From Eulemur rufifrons (Eukaryota; Chordata; Mammalia; Primates; Lemuridae), in the NCBI RefSeq assembly GCF_041146395.1, contig NC_090995.1, positions 14,387,501-14,451,500 of the forward strand: a stretch of DNA of 64,000 nt, in the 5' to 3' direction. Under the pieces are notes generated by a model. That model was not told where the DNA came from and did no database searches. It saw only the letters and a list, made by a program, of their open reading frames with translations. Positions 34,428 through 48,120 of the stretch are shown here, in pieces; the first letter of the stretch is position 1, and every line of letters begins with the position of its first letter. The translations under genes were made by a program, and so were the position numbers.

Positions 34428-37400
34428 TTGTTTCCTCTCCTTTCTCTCCTAAGCCGTCTGTCTGTCCCTTCTCACTGGTGTACTTGACTCTTCTAGTTTG
34501 ATGCTTCTCATATTTTGAAGTTGAATAAAACAGATAATCAAGCTTGTTAAGAACTATGTGCTCAATGAAAGTGAGAGCCCAAGTCTACAGGGTTAGGGTT
34601 TGGGATGTTCGAAGCCATCTTGAACTACTCAATTAACTGAGAACTACAGGCCTAATTCAGAGACTTGAAAGTGTCCAGTGGAATCTCTAGTTAAGTGGAA
34701 GTATTACTGGCACACTTTAAACCTCAGAAAATTACTTAATATAAGGATAATTTGGGGACACACATGGGGATATTTCAATTTCTCAAATCACTTATAGAGA
34801 TTTCACAAAACACAGTATTAAATAATAGTTCATCCCCAGCCCTATATATGGATGGGGGTGTTTCTATAAATAAGTATACTAGTGGATTAGGCTTGAAATA
34901 GATACTGTAGGTTGTTTCTCGTCAAGCTCTAAGGACAGAACATACAATCCTTTCCAGAGAAGTTAAATAAGCATTGTGCTTTTGAGATAAATTCTTTAGT
35001 AACAAATTGAGACAATCCATCTTTCTCATTAAGTTTTAGGCTCTGTTTTTCAGTTCACTGTGCTATTTTCCTCCTTAAGGGGAAGAATCAAAGAGAATAT
35101 AGAGGATAAGAAACAGGGTACAGAAATAGAGAAATTGTGTATTTCCTTTGACTCCTAGAAATAGAAAACATGATATTTTGCTAATAATTGTGGATGGTTA
35201 ATTGTTTTCATGTAGTCTTCACTGCATCACTAATCTACAAACAACTGGCACATACCTTTTCTTTAAGGGATCAAAACCAACAAAACAACAAAGCTTTAGA
35301 GCACGACTGTCACTGGAGATTTGTGAAGTTCACACAACATTCATTCACTCCTCTAGCTCAGTGTCAGGACACAGATCAGAACATTTGCCCTCACACGCAG
35401 GCGTATCAAGCCAAACACATCTGCATTTAAAGAATTCTCTGCCTGGGACAGCAGACGGTGTGGGCAGTAACAACACACCTCCGTTATTCTCATTTCTACC
35501 ACGGTGAGCAGCAGGGCCTACAGGTAATGTGTTCAGTCTGCCAGCTCCCCTTTCATCCTTCGGTTAACGGGGAGTCAAGAGACCATGTCCTCAAAACTTC
35601 CAAGAGAACTCGGGAGAGTTTTCTCAGAGGGGGTTAAATACCAGGCTAAAAGCAAGTTGCCATTTTGATTTGAACCCTGGTTCCTACTCATGTCCCTACC
35701 CAGGTGTGGCCCAGATTTGAGAAAACATTAACTTTGTTCTCTATGTAAATAAAATCCTGGCTGTGCAGGTGCACCTGCCCCATGGTTATGGGCAACCACA
35801 AAGCCATCAGAGTGTAACGCAGGAAAAATAAACAGAACAAGTGCGCTAAAGGGCACATTCTGATTGCTGCTGGAGATCGTATATACAGTTAAATCCTTCT
35901 GTCAAATAAGTTTAACGCAGGTATTGAATATAATGGATAGCTCATGTGGAAGCTAATTTGCCCAACATTCCCATATGCTCCCTGATCTAGTGAATATTTT
36001 TAAGAAATTCTCTCAACAACTACGTAACTGGAAGGTATTCCGCAGAACTGCAGAGAAAGAAGACAGGTGTTGCTAACTGAATGTGGAATGGGCCGTGCTT
36101 CCTTTTAATTTCTTCTGTGAAATGATGGAATGAAGGCGAGCGCCGGGAACCGTTCCTACCGACAGGTGTAATTTCACCCCTACTTGAAAGGCCACGACTT
36201 TAAAAGGAGATGAAAGGTCCCAGCTGATGAATGAGGGAGGGAAAGTCTGACAGGAGTAACACGGCCGGCCGTCTCAAGGGATCGAGTCATGTGGTCCTGT
36301 GGTTGGTGTACCGTTTGGCCACGAGGTCTCAAAGACTCACAGTGTGCTCTAAAAGAGTTTGGAGCCCACTTGTTTGCATTTCCTTCTGGAGAGTTGATGG
36401 AACAACTTCGTGAAACTGCAAACGGTGAGACCGGCTCATCCCACAACTGATAATAACGCAATGGTTATAGGCCACCCCCAGCAATTGAACCCTGACTGAT
36501 GAAGCCTCCCGCCCTAAGTTTCTGGGCCAACAACAAGACCCGAAATAGCAGTCTGGGTATAAAAGGCTTTATTAGCACGGAACGTGAGCGACAGGTTTGT
36601 AGGTACAAAGGGGCTCTGTCCATTTCATAGCATCAAAAATAAGGTCTTAGAGAACTTTTTAGGTCAATTCTGATGGAAACTTAAAATAAATATTCCTTAA
36701 ATTATATTGATTAAATAAACCAGCATAAATTCTGTATTATTATTTTTAAGGTGCTGGGCTAAGAAAATAAGTTTAAGAAAGTTAAAATCGTAAAAGAGAG
36801 AAGATTTAAGTGTGCATTACTAACCTGAGGACGAATGTGATGGAATCACAGGAAAGACACAAGACAGAACGAAAGATAAAACAAGAAGTAGCTATTTCTC
36901 TATAGGCAGTAAATTGTCATAACATTTTGTTGAATTTGCCCTCTTTTCTTAAATGTGAATCTTTTCACACCACTTGAGTACCACGTCCAGGCTGGGGTTC
37001 AGGGGGCCCTGGCAGTGCTGGTGAGTTTGGTGATACTCCAGGGAAATCAGTGCCATGTTTTCTATGAACAAAGGGCAGACTCCCACTTCCCTCCACTCCT
37101 CACTGGTGTCATTTATTGGAGTGTCTATTAAATTAAAGAAGTTGTTAATGTGATCAGAGAGAAGAGATACAAATAGGAACTGGAATCTCTTCAATTCATA
37201 AATTAGTTAAAACTAATTTATAAAGTATAAAGATTAAGTATGCAGATTGTCTGAAAATCTATAGTCACTGCTGAGCCTTCTTTATTTAGCCTTTTTTAAA
37301 GTCTTAAGAACCTTCCCATGGGTAAAATGGGGCCCAGATATAATTTTGGAGGACAGAACTACTAAAGTGCATGTGGTTTGGAACTTTTGGATTCTTCTCA

Positions 37401-38438
37401 CTCTGTCATTTTGAGGGTCATTTATAGACTATTCAAGCAAAATTATTATTTTACCAGACAAAATCTATTCGCAGGCACAGGTGTGAGCATAAGAACTTAT
37501 AGAATGTAGCATATAAACAAGCAAATATACAGATAGGCTAGGTAACCCTGGAAAGCTACCAAAACATACTGTTACAATAAAATAGCTATTAGATCTTGAG
37601 TTACTTCACTTAGGAAAAAAAATTAGCTATTACAAAAAAATCCACAAATGTCATATAAACAAAAAACAGGAGAAGTTGTAAACATTAAATGTGCCATGAA
37701 AAAATAATTATATATCCCATTATTACTTTGGCCCTTTACAAAAAAGAAACGAAGTGAAAATAACATTAGCACTTATTACCCTGGATTGCTTAAAATTATA
37801 CGATATTAAAGAAATTGTTGAATGATATAATCCAACATCAAAAAAAAATGTCTAAGTAATCCTTACACTTTAATAAAAAAAACACTATAAACCAAACTTT
37901 TAAACATTTCCAAAAGGATACTCTCCCCACAAATAGCTTCCTTCTCTCACTACATAGTTTCCTGACCTTGGAAATATTTTCATGAACAGTATGACATAGT
38001 TATAAAGATTTCCTTAACATAGCCAGATAATATCACAGGAAAAAAATTCTTTAATAATCGGGAATATTATTCAGATTTAACTGTAAAGCTTTGCTAATGT
38101 GAATAATTATACGCAAGGCAAGAGTCCTATTTATTTACAAAGTCAAATTATTTAAAATAATATAAACTTTTTTTTTTTAAATCTTACATTTGTGGGCATA
38201 GGAAGGTTCTCAAATAGCAAATATATGTATACTGAAGCCTTTGGAAACTCTTCCAACGAATCCATCCACACATTCCTTTATATTGAGTTATAAGCCCTGA
38301 TTTAACAGTGTCACATACTATGTGAACTTCAGTTATCCCAAGTCATTTGTAGAATTGGATTTTATCATAAAACATTTTCATCTAACATTTCCTTCTTTTC
38401 ATCTCCTTTTAGTCATCCTCTTTCCCTCCCTCTCTCTG

Positions 38439-38472
<34 letters not shown>

Positions 38473-39085
38473 CACACACACTACAAGTGTTACCCAGTTT
38501 TACAGAAGGAGTCTAACCCATTTCTGACCCTCAACATGATTATTCTGTTCCTAACTCTCTGTTATTACTCATTAAACCTCCTGGCTTCATCCCATTGGTA
38601 ACAATCTGCTTTATATCAATGCCAAAGAAGACAAGTTTTTTAAACAAACCTTCTTTAAAATGTAAGAATAAAAATGTAAGAGTTGTATAGATCTTTAAAA
38701 AGTGAAAATCTGAATTCTTTTATTACATCTAAATTGAGTTTTTTTTTTCCAAAATGAAAGCCTTCCATTTACTCGAAGAAAATCATGGAAAATATCAACA
38801 TCTGTACATTGCAATAAACGCACCACTTGTAACTGCCATTCATCAAACCAGTGAGTAATTCGGAAAACAGTAGCAATAGACCTTGGAGTGGAGTATATAC
38901 ATAAAATGAAGCCAAAATGTTTTTCTAACTTGTAAAGGAAACTTTTCCATAAGCAGTGTGTTCTGCCAGTTGCTTCTGCAAGGTATGAGCTGCATCAGCT
39001 TCCTTTGATTTAACTTCAATAAATTGAGAGAGGAAATCCAAGTGAGGTATATTCCATGTGTTAACAAATCCTCCTATCTAAAGTA
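34428..39085. other. Longest stretch without an identified element
   Basis: About 4.6 kb of mostly A/T-rich sequence with no gene and no dispersed repeat I can name. It holds a CpG-bearing block (36120-36620) and a CA microsatellite (38442-38478). Overlapping short frames at 35188-35507 and 36180-36461 have no recognisable domain. Confidence 0.4.
38442..38478. repeat. (AC)n microsatellite
   Basis: About fourteen AC units to 38470, a GG interruption, then more CA. A plus frame here translates into a TH repeat and is a by-product. Confidence 0.9.
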
Positions 39086-39797
39086 TAAAATGAGATATCA
39101 CTTATCTCCAGTGAGAATGGCTTTTATCAAAAAGTCCCAAAACAACAAATGTTGGCAAGGATGCAGAGAGCTAGGAACACTCATACACTGCTGGTAGGAC
39201 TGAAAACTAGTACAACCTCTGTGGAAAGTAATATGGAGATACCTCAGAGAACTCAAAGTAGATCTACCATTTGATTCAGCAATCCCATTACTGGATATCT
39301 ACCCAAAGGAGAAAAAGACATTCTGTAAAAAAGACATCTGCACTCAAATTTTTATAGCAACACAATTCACAATTGCAAAGATGTGGAAACAACTCAAGTG
39401 CTGGTCAATACATGAGTAGATTAATAAAATATGATATATGTGTACCATGAAATACTACTCAGCCACAAAAAGCAATGGTGAACTAACACCTTTTGTATTA
39501 TCCTGGATGGAGCTGGAGCCCAGTCTACTAAGTGAAGTATCACAAGAATGGAAAAACAAGCACCACATGTACTCACCATCTAATTGGTACTAACTGATCA
39601 AACTTCTGTGCACATATGGAAGGAATATTCATAGGGTGTCAGGCAGGTAGGAAGGGGGAGGAGGGGATGGGTATATTCACACCTAATGGTTACAGTGTGC
39701 ACTGTCTGGGGGATGGGCACATTTGTAGGTCTGAGTCAGACAGTGCAAAGGCAATATATGTAACCTAAACATTTGTAGCCTCGTAATTCCGAAATTA
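39086..39797 (+). mobile_element. L1 LINE 3' end: ORF2 terminus plus 3' UTR
   Basis: 5'-truncated L1. The ORF2 end is recognised by 'AGTGAGAATGGCTTTTATCA', 'CTCATACACTGCTGGTAGGA', 'TTGATTCAGCAATCCCATTA', 'CACAATTCACAATTGCAAAG' and 'TGAAATACTACTCAGCCACA'. The 3' UTR has 'GGGGATGGGTATATTCACAC', 'CACTGTCTGGGGGATGGGCA' and 'GCAATATATGTAACCTAAAC', a strepsirrhine-type end. In the ORF2 frame the segment coding near the usual 'MWYIYTMEYY' is broken by several stops, so it is dead. No poly(A) tail remains and no target-site duplication is clear. Confidence 0.92.
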
Positions 39798-40673
39798 ACC
39801 TCGCCTTCTGGTACTGTTGGAATCAGTTATCAGTCACGCATATTGCCAAGTATAAGACTACTAAGTAAAATGAACGAAAATATGCAAGCTTTCATTAATC
39901 ATTTGAATTTTGCAAGGTTTTCTTTCATAAACGCACTTTCTAATGTTGTTGAAAACAAGAGATCCATGGTCCAAAAAGGAGATAGTGAGACAGAAGACAC
40001 AAGAAGCTCATAAATTGAACAACCTCTTTCCTAATTATTTAGGTTTGACAACACTTGCGAATGGTATAAAGATTAAGATAGCGCATATCTTTAATGTGAA
40101 TATATCCACATTATAATTATGTATATAATTACAATTTATTTATTAAAAATAAATGTTAGCTAGGAAACGCTTTGTAAATGTCTCCATTACATTCCATTCT
40201 AATCTAAAATAAAAATAAGCAAAACTACTGCGTGTAACCTTCGCATTGTTACAATGCATGGGCTCCTAGTTCAGTGTAATTTCCAAGCTGGCCCCGCTAT
40301 GAAAGATTCATTACCATGATTAAATTTCTATTCCCACAGCATTAAGTAATAAAAAGCAGGTATTTCACCTTTCCAGTGACACATTTCCCAGTTCTCTGTG
40401 CACAACTTAAGTTACAATGCAAGTCCTCAAAGCAATCCTTCTCATTCTGAACCGGTGCCCTTCCAACACTCGGAGCTTTCACCCTGCAGCCAGAAGCTGA
40501 GATATCACCATCAACTGCTTTGATTTTATGGAAAAGAACACAAAGTCTCCCTGATTTATGAATTCAGAAACTTTTGAGATTCTTGTATCTCAGCAGGTTT
40601 TCTAAAATCTGTCTCACAATCCAGTTTAACATATTTTCTGATGTCTAAGCTCTAACCCCTGGCATCATCGGCC

Positions 40674-40801
40674 TTCCTCCTCCTCTTCTCTCCTCCCCTC
40701 TCCATTTCCCCTTCCTGTCCTTCCTTTCTCTCTCTCCCCCATGGTCTCTCTTTCTCTCCCTCTCTGCCTCTCTGTCATGTTCCTTTTTTCTCTCCCCCTA
40801 C
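40674..40801 (+). repeat. Polypyrimidine (CT-rich) tract
   Basis: Nearly 130 bases dominated by C and T, in CTCC, CTTTCTCTCT and CCCTCTCTG units with few purines. Mirror-like stretches could form triplex DNA. Confidence 0.85.
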
Positions 40802-41168
40802 TTTCTGCTTTTAAAAAATGCTGAGCACCTAGACATCCTTACGAAGTAGGGAATACATTAACAAGACACAATCTGTATAGTACTTCTTTGTTTCTTGCCT
40901 ATCAGAAGAGACAGATGTTGGGGGGACGAGAAAAACTTTAGATGTGATGAAATTTAGGGTACCATGGACCATATAATAAAAATATTTAACATTATATTTG
41001 TTACATTTTTCCTGAGGAAGTGATATTTAAGCTGGCTTCTGAAAGACTTAAAAAGTTCACGGTAGAAATCTGGTAAGTAAAGGCAATCATAATCTTGACT
41101 GGAGGGTCTCTGTCCTCTTTTACTTACGAAGAGAACCCCTGTTCCTAAAAGAACTAGCCTACCTGGCT

Positions 41169-41203
41169 TTCTTCTTTTCTTTCTTCCTTCCTTCCTCCCT
41201 TAC
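41169..41203 (+). repeat. (CTTT/CTTC)n pyrimidine repeat
   Basis: A 35-base run of CTTTT, CTTTC and CTTCC units without purines. Confidence 0.85.
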
Positions 41204-41324
41204 GTTCTTCTATATTTACTGAATGCACCAAAGACAAGAAATTTCAAATGATGATTGTAAAAATTATTTAGTAATGATCACAATTTAAATATACATATAA
41301 CCTAAATTATCATTCAAATCTATC

Positions 41325-41511
41325 TTTTTTCCCCCAGAATATTACGGGGGTACAAATGTTGAGGTTACATATATTGACTTTGCCCTGCCGGGGTCAGAAC
41401 TGCAAGCGTGCCCATCCCCCAGACAGTGCGCACCGCACCCGGTAGGTGTGAGTTTACCCATCCCCACCTCCCCCGCCCACCTGCCCGACCCCCAGTGAAT
41501 GTTACTACTAT
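41325..41511 (-). mobile_element. L1 3' UTR, strepsirrhine type, antisense
   Basis: Starts as a T-run (a poly(A) tail on the minus strand), then 'TACAAATGTTGAGGTTACAT', 'CCATCCCCCAGACAGTGCGC' and 'CACCCGGTAGGTGTGAGTTT'. Its complement is the same 3' UTR as at 39640-39790. It keeps more CpGs than the plus-strand copy, so it may be younger. A plus frame at 41408-41626 runs across it and is a by-product. Confidence 0.88.
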
Positions 41512-41639
41512 AAACATTGAAGCAGAGTTCAGGAGATCTTTCTCTCCAGCTGCCTACTTAACATCTGAACATGTTCTTTTGCCAAAGACAACTCAAACTC
41601 AGTTCTGTCAAGACTCAAACAGGTGACCTCTGCGCCCCA

Positions 41640-42185
41640 CTCCTGACCCCCCAGGGCACAGTATCTCAGAGGGTGGAACGCCATCTACGCAGCTGTGAAG
41701 ACCACTCCCGCTGCCTCCAACACCCTCCTTGACCACTTCCTGTCACTACATCCTGCCAAGTTTACCTTCTGAATAGCTCTCAAATCAGTTTTCCTCTCTT
41801 CATCTTCTCTATAATCTTCCCGATCCAGACTATCATCTCATCTTTGCTTATCTGCTTTTGCAATTTATCTTCTGGCATCTGCTTTAGCCTCTCTCCGATT
41901 TATTCCCTATACTAGAGGCATACTGATGTTTTCTGTCTGAAACTCTGATCACATCATCCTCCCGCCCACTTACACACAATCAGAGCTTTTTGTGTTTTTC
42001 CTTCATAGCACCTGTCACAGCTGCAATGTTGCTTTTATTTCTATGCTTGATGACTCACTTCTTTCCCAAGCAACTCTCCATGGGCACTTGCTACTCATTT
42101 TATATACCAAGGAGCTAGGACAATGCCTGGTATAGGGTCAGCCATCCTTATTTGTTTAATGACAAATTGAAAAAAAATTAATAGA
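41640..42185 (+). mobile_element. L2 LINE, 3' half
   Basis: L2 blocks in order: 'GATCCAGACTATCATCTCAT', 'CTGATCACATCATCCTCCCG', 'CATAGCACCTGTCACAGCTG' and 'GACAATGCCTGGTATAGGGT', ending near 'TTTGTTTAATGACAAATTG', the decayed 3' tail. Confidence 0.68.
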
Positions 42186-44220
<2,035 letters not shown>

Positions 44221-45079
44221 AGTGACTGTGGGAAAGCAAATCTAATCTTCTAATTTCCTAGTGACATTTAAAGAAAATTACCTTAGAAAATTGCTATGGA
44301 ATTAGTATCTCAAGTCATATTAGGCCCTGCAGGTCAACCATGTCAGTTCTAAAGCCATATGATAATTTTCTAGTATGTACTTGTAACAAGACGAAACAAA
44401 AACAGGAGCAAATGAAGTTCTCCATTTATTTTGTAGCCACACATTATGTAGAAAATCCTAATGCTTTAGGAAATAGCTGTTTCCCTTGGAGAGTTCAGAC
44501 TGTTTGGCCATATGTAGCCGTGGACCTCACAAAACTCACATGTAGTTGTTGCTGACAGTGAATTAAAATAGACAGAAATCTCATGAATATTGCATATTTT
44601 ATAGAACTTCTTAAAATGCCCATCTATTTAGTAAATGGCTTTTAAGTAAGCTTATGATATAAATAATTAGATCAATCTGAAGTAATGTTGTATTCTATTG
44701 TAAATAGTTTTCTGTAAAGCCATTCAGGGTCTGGTTTTCAGATTTTGAAAAATAAGCCTTGATACAATGGTATATATCCCACCCACTGTAATAATATCAC
44801 AAATTCAAAGGCCCAAATAAATGACTACATATTTTTTAAGAGTCAGTAAGCTGTAAGTCTGATGAGATTCCAGTTTCCAAATCATTGGTCACCAAACTAC
44901 CATTAAATGTTATCTATTTAGCATACTCATAAAAGGTAAATTTAGGACCTTTCCTGAGGAAAAATCACAGTTACATAATAAAGATTACCGGAGCAACAAT
45001 GCAGAGAAATTAATACACTCAAAGCAGAGCTCTCTCATCTTCCCAAACCCAAATCCACCAAGCTTCTTGGCAGATTTGC
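44221..45079. other. Unannotated sequence
   Basis: Nothing recognised. The 71-codon plus frame at 44340-44555 has no known domain. Confidence 0.4.
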
Positions 45080-45297
45080 CTTGTTAGGACTTATCTGAGC
45101 AATCACTCTTTCTCCCCTGTGCCAGCTAGACCCTCCTCTCTACTGGGTCATTCCTAGTAACGTAAAACGTGGTTTCATATGACTCATCTTAAAACAGAGC
45201 AAAACAAAACTCCCTTGACTCCAGGCCTCACACCACTGCCACTCAACGTCTTATGCTGTACTTCTCTGGGAAGATCCTCAAAACCAGTTGTTTCTCC

Positions 45298-45439
45298 AAA
45301 GAAAAAATAAATGTTTGAGGTGATGGATATCCCAATTACCCGGATTTGATCATTATACATTGTATACAGGTATCAAAGTATCACATGTACCCCCAAAATA
45401 TATACAGTTATATATCAATTTTTTAAATGTGGGATAAAA
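45298..45439 (+). mobile_element. L1 3' tail inserted in L2, with 13-bp target-site duplication
   Basis: 'TTTGAGGTGATGGATATCCC', 'CCGGATTTGATCATTATACA', 'TGTATACAGGTATCAAAGTA' and 'CATGTACCCCCAAAATATAT' are the end of an L1MA/L1PB-like 3' UTR. Both edges carry 'CAGTTGTTTCTCC' (45285-45297 and 45440-45452), a perfect duplication. Severe 5' truncation leaves about 140 bases; the poly(A) tail has decayed. Confidence 0.9.
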
Positions 45440-45592
45440 CAGTTGTTTCTCCTTTTCTTCACTAATACACCTTTTTCTTTCCTCAACCCACTTCTATGAG
45501 ATATTTGCTCACATCCCTCCTTTGAAACAGCCCTCACCAAAATAACCAATGACATTTATCTGGCCAACAACAATGGCACCATTTTTATCATC

Positions 45593-46039
45593 TGTTGTGG
45601 GTTGATAAATCCCTCAAAAACAATACGTTGAGGTCTTAATTCCTGGTACTTGTGAATGTGACCTTATTTGGAAACAGGGCCTTTGTAGAAGTAACAAAGT
45701 TGAGATTAGGTCATATTCAATGAGGGTGGGCTCTAATCCAATATGACTCATGTCTTTATAAGCAGAGAAAACAGAGACACAGACATTAAAATGTATCAGA
45801 GGCAGAGATTAAAGCTACGCATCTACAAAGCAAAGGACATCAAGGATTGGCAGCAACACCAGCAGCTAAAACAAAGGTGTGGAGCAGATTCTCACCTAGA
45901 TCCTTCGGGGAGAGCACGGTTCTGCTGACATTTTCATTTTGGACTTCTGGCCTCCAGAAGTGTGAGAGAACAGATTTATTCTGTTGTAAGTCATACACTT
46001 GGTGGCCCTTTGTCATGACAGCCATGGAAAACTAACACT
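45593..46039 (+). mobile_element. MLT1-like LTR (MaLR), inserted in L2
   Basis: 'GAATGTGACCTTATTTGGAA', 'AAAGTTGAGATTAGGTCATA', 'TCTAATCCAATATGACTCAT', 'TCAAGGATTGGCAGCAACAC' and 'GACTTCTGGCCTCCAGAAGT' in order form a complete MaLR-type LTR in sense. L2 sequence stops at 'TTTTTATCATC' before it and resumes with 'TTGCCTGACTTCTCAGCAGC' after it. Imperfect 'ATCATC'/'ATCACC' flanks may be a duplication, which would shift the right edge a few bases. Subfamily uncertain. Three short frames here are by-products. Confidence 0.75.
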
Positions 46040-47849
46040 GGATCACCTTGCCTGACTTCTCAGCAGCATTTGGCAGGATAACTACTATTTTTTGGATTTT
46101 TTTTTTTTCTTCTCCCTGTGCTTGTAACATTGCTCTTACCTGATTTTTCTCCTACATGCTACTTCTCCGCGTGTTTTGCTGGCTCTTCCACACATTCCAG
46201 ATCCCTAAAAGTTGAAGTAGCCTAATGATCTGTTATAGGACTTCATGTTTTCAAACTATACTCTTCATGTTTTTAAACTCTTGTAAGTCTGTAACTTGAC
46301 ATCCCATTTAGATGTTGGTAATTTTTATTTCTAGCCAAGACTTCTCCCCTAAGATCCAAACCAAAATATGTAAATAAGCAATCAACTTCTCTACCTGGAT
46401 ATCTAATTGGCATCACAAAATTAATATAGCTAAAACACAACTATTTCTTTGCTGATTCCTGGAATATGCAATCCTCAAGAGTTCCCCTGCCACAGTAAAT
46501 AGAACCACCATCCACCCACTTGCTCAAGCCAAAAACCTAGAAGTCATCCTAATTTCCTCTTTCTTTAATATTCCACTTCCAATCCACCAATGAGCTCTCT
46601 CTGCTCTCCCTCCAAATCACAGGCATGAGTTGGTAACTCTGCTCCATCTAGATTGCTATGACTCTGTTGTAAGAGTTTTATCTCTTGCTGGTTTACTACA
46701 AAAACTCCCTAACTTCCCGCCCCCCGCCTCTATTCCCAACTCTCCCACCCTGCATGACAGCAGTGAGATCAGTGTTTCTAGAGTATAGACCAGATCAGGC
46801 CACTTGTCTGCTTGATATCATACACTGAATTTCTATCACAATTATAAAAATAAAAAACAAAATTCTTTAAAATCTACATGATCTGGCTGTTGATTTCTTA
46901 TCTGATCTCATCTGTCTCTATTAAGTCTCTTCACTAACTATATTCCAGACATTCTGGTCTCCTTACCATTCTGAATGTGTGGCATGATTGCTATTAATTT
47001 TCTGTTAATTTTTCTTGGAATGTCTCTCCCTCCCAAATTCTTATCTGTTTAAGGGCATCTCTCCTTCCCAACTCTCTAGCTAAATTCTTCATTTAATTAG
47101 AAAACCAACAGATTTCACCTTCTCAAAGTGATTTTTCTATAAACAGTAGCTAAAGCAGGCAACCATTATCTGCTTAATCTCTTTCTATTTAATTTTCTAA
47201 TGTTATATTCTCTATAGTATCTGTCTAACCAGAGCCGAAATTAATTATTTCACTTTTCTTTTGTCTTACTTGTTTTCTATTTCTGCTTTCTAAAATATAA
47301 ACCTTTTAAGGTCATGGACTTTGCAGTCCCAGTGGCTAGAACTATCCCAGGCTTGGGCAGGTGCCCAAGAAATATGTGTTGAGAGACTGGAAAATGAATG
47401 GAAGTTGGGCAAGAAAATGATACACAGGGGCATCACTTAGAAGGCTGGCATAGAAATTTATTTAAGATATAATGGTGGTTTGCATTAAGGTAAAGAATAA
47501 TTGGAGTGGTGAAAAGTGTATTGATTTGGTTTATACTTAAGAGAACTTAGTAGTTCATTCAATGTGGATGAGAGAAGTTGAAGAGTCTGACTTGCTTCTG
47601 ATCTTAGTAAATGGGTGGACGGTGCTATAATTCATCATCAAAGGAGATGCCAATGGCAGAACAGGATTAAGGTATCTTTGAGAGGAAGTATACCATTGTG
47701 GTTCAAAATACAGTCTCTCTAAAGCTGTCTGAGCTTGCTGGTTCTACTGTCTAATTGTGGACCATTTTTTTGGAATCTGATTTTCACCTTTACTATGGAT
47801 GGAACTTGTTCTTGTCAAATACTGAAAAACAAAACCAAACGGAACAAAA

Positions 47850-48120
47850 AACTACATATAGCCAAACACAATGGGTGCTTTTTGAGTCCTTATCTTGCTT
47901 GATCACTGATGATCATTTGCTCCTTTCTGGAAGTCCTTAACACTGATTCCTGTGACACTGCATTCTTCTGCTTCTCTTGCCTCTCTGGCTGCTCTATTAA
48001 AAGTCAGAGAGATTCCAAACTTTCTGTTGTGATTGATAAGGCGACTCTCTGCCCACATTGCCATCCTCACCTTTTAAAAATCTCTCTCAGCCTGCTTCCT
48101 ATAAGAAATTTTCCCCTATT
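47850..48120 (+). mobile_element. L2 LINE, mid-region fragment
   Basis: 'GAGTCCTTATCTTGCTTGAT' joined to 'GATGATCATTTGCTCCTTTC' and later 'CTTGCCTCTCTGGCTGCTCT' match the L2 reverse-transcriptase region with the SAAFD segment deleted. It repeats a part already present in the L2 at 45080-47400, so it is a separate copy. Confidence 0.62.

Larger units (their letters stand above)
39798..41324. other. Unannotated sequence with pyrimidine-rich tracts
   Basis: Nothing recognised apart from the pyrimidine tracts listed separately. Confidence 0.4.
45080..47400 (+). mobile_element. Long L2 LINE copy (reverse-transcriptase region to 3' end), interrupted twice
   Basis: A decayed L2 (CR1-like LINE), unusually long. 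Blocks in order: 'CCTGTGCCAGCTAGACCCTC', 'CTTAAAACAGAGCAAAACAA', 'CCCTCACCAAAATAACCAAT' (reads ALTKITND, the reverse-transcriptase region), 'TGACTTCTCAGCAGCATTTG' (DFSAAF, the first catalytic Asp block), 'ATCCCATTTAGATGTTGGTA', 'CAAGCCAAAAACCTAGAAGT', 'GACCAGATCAGGCCACTTGT', and the 3' end 'GTCATGGACTTTGCAGTCCC'. An L1 tail (45298-45439) and an LTR (45593-46039) lie inside it. Stops and frameshifts throughout. Some of 46.9-47.3 kb is too diverged to align. Confidence 0.75.

Noticed and set aside
38322..38516. 64-codon frame with a TH repeat
   Set aside because: Produced by the (AC)n microsatellite.
45743..46035. Three short frames on both strands
   Set aside because: They lie inside the MLT1-like LTR.
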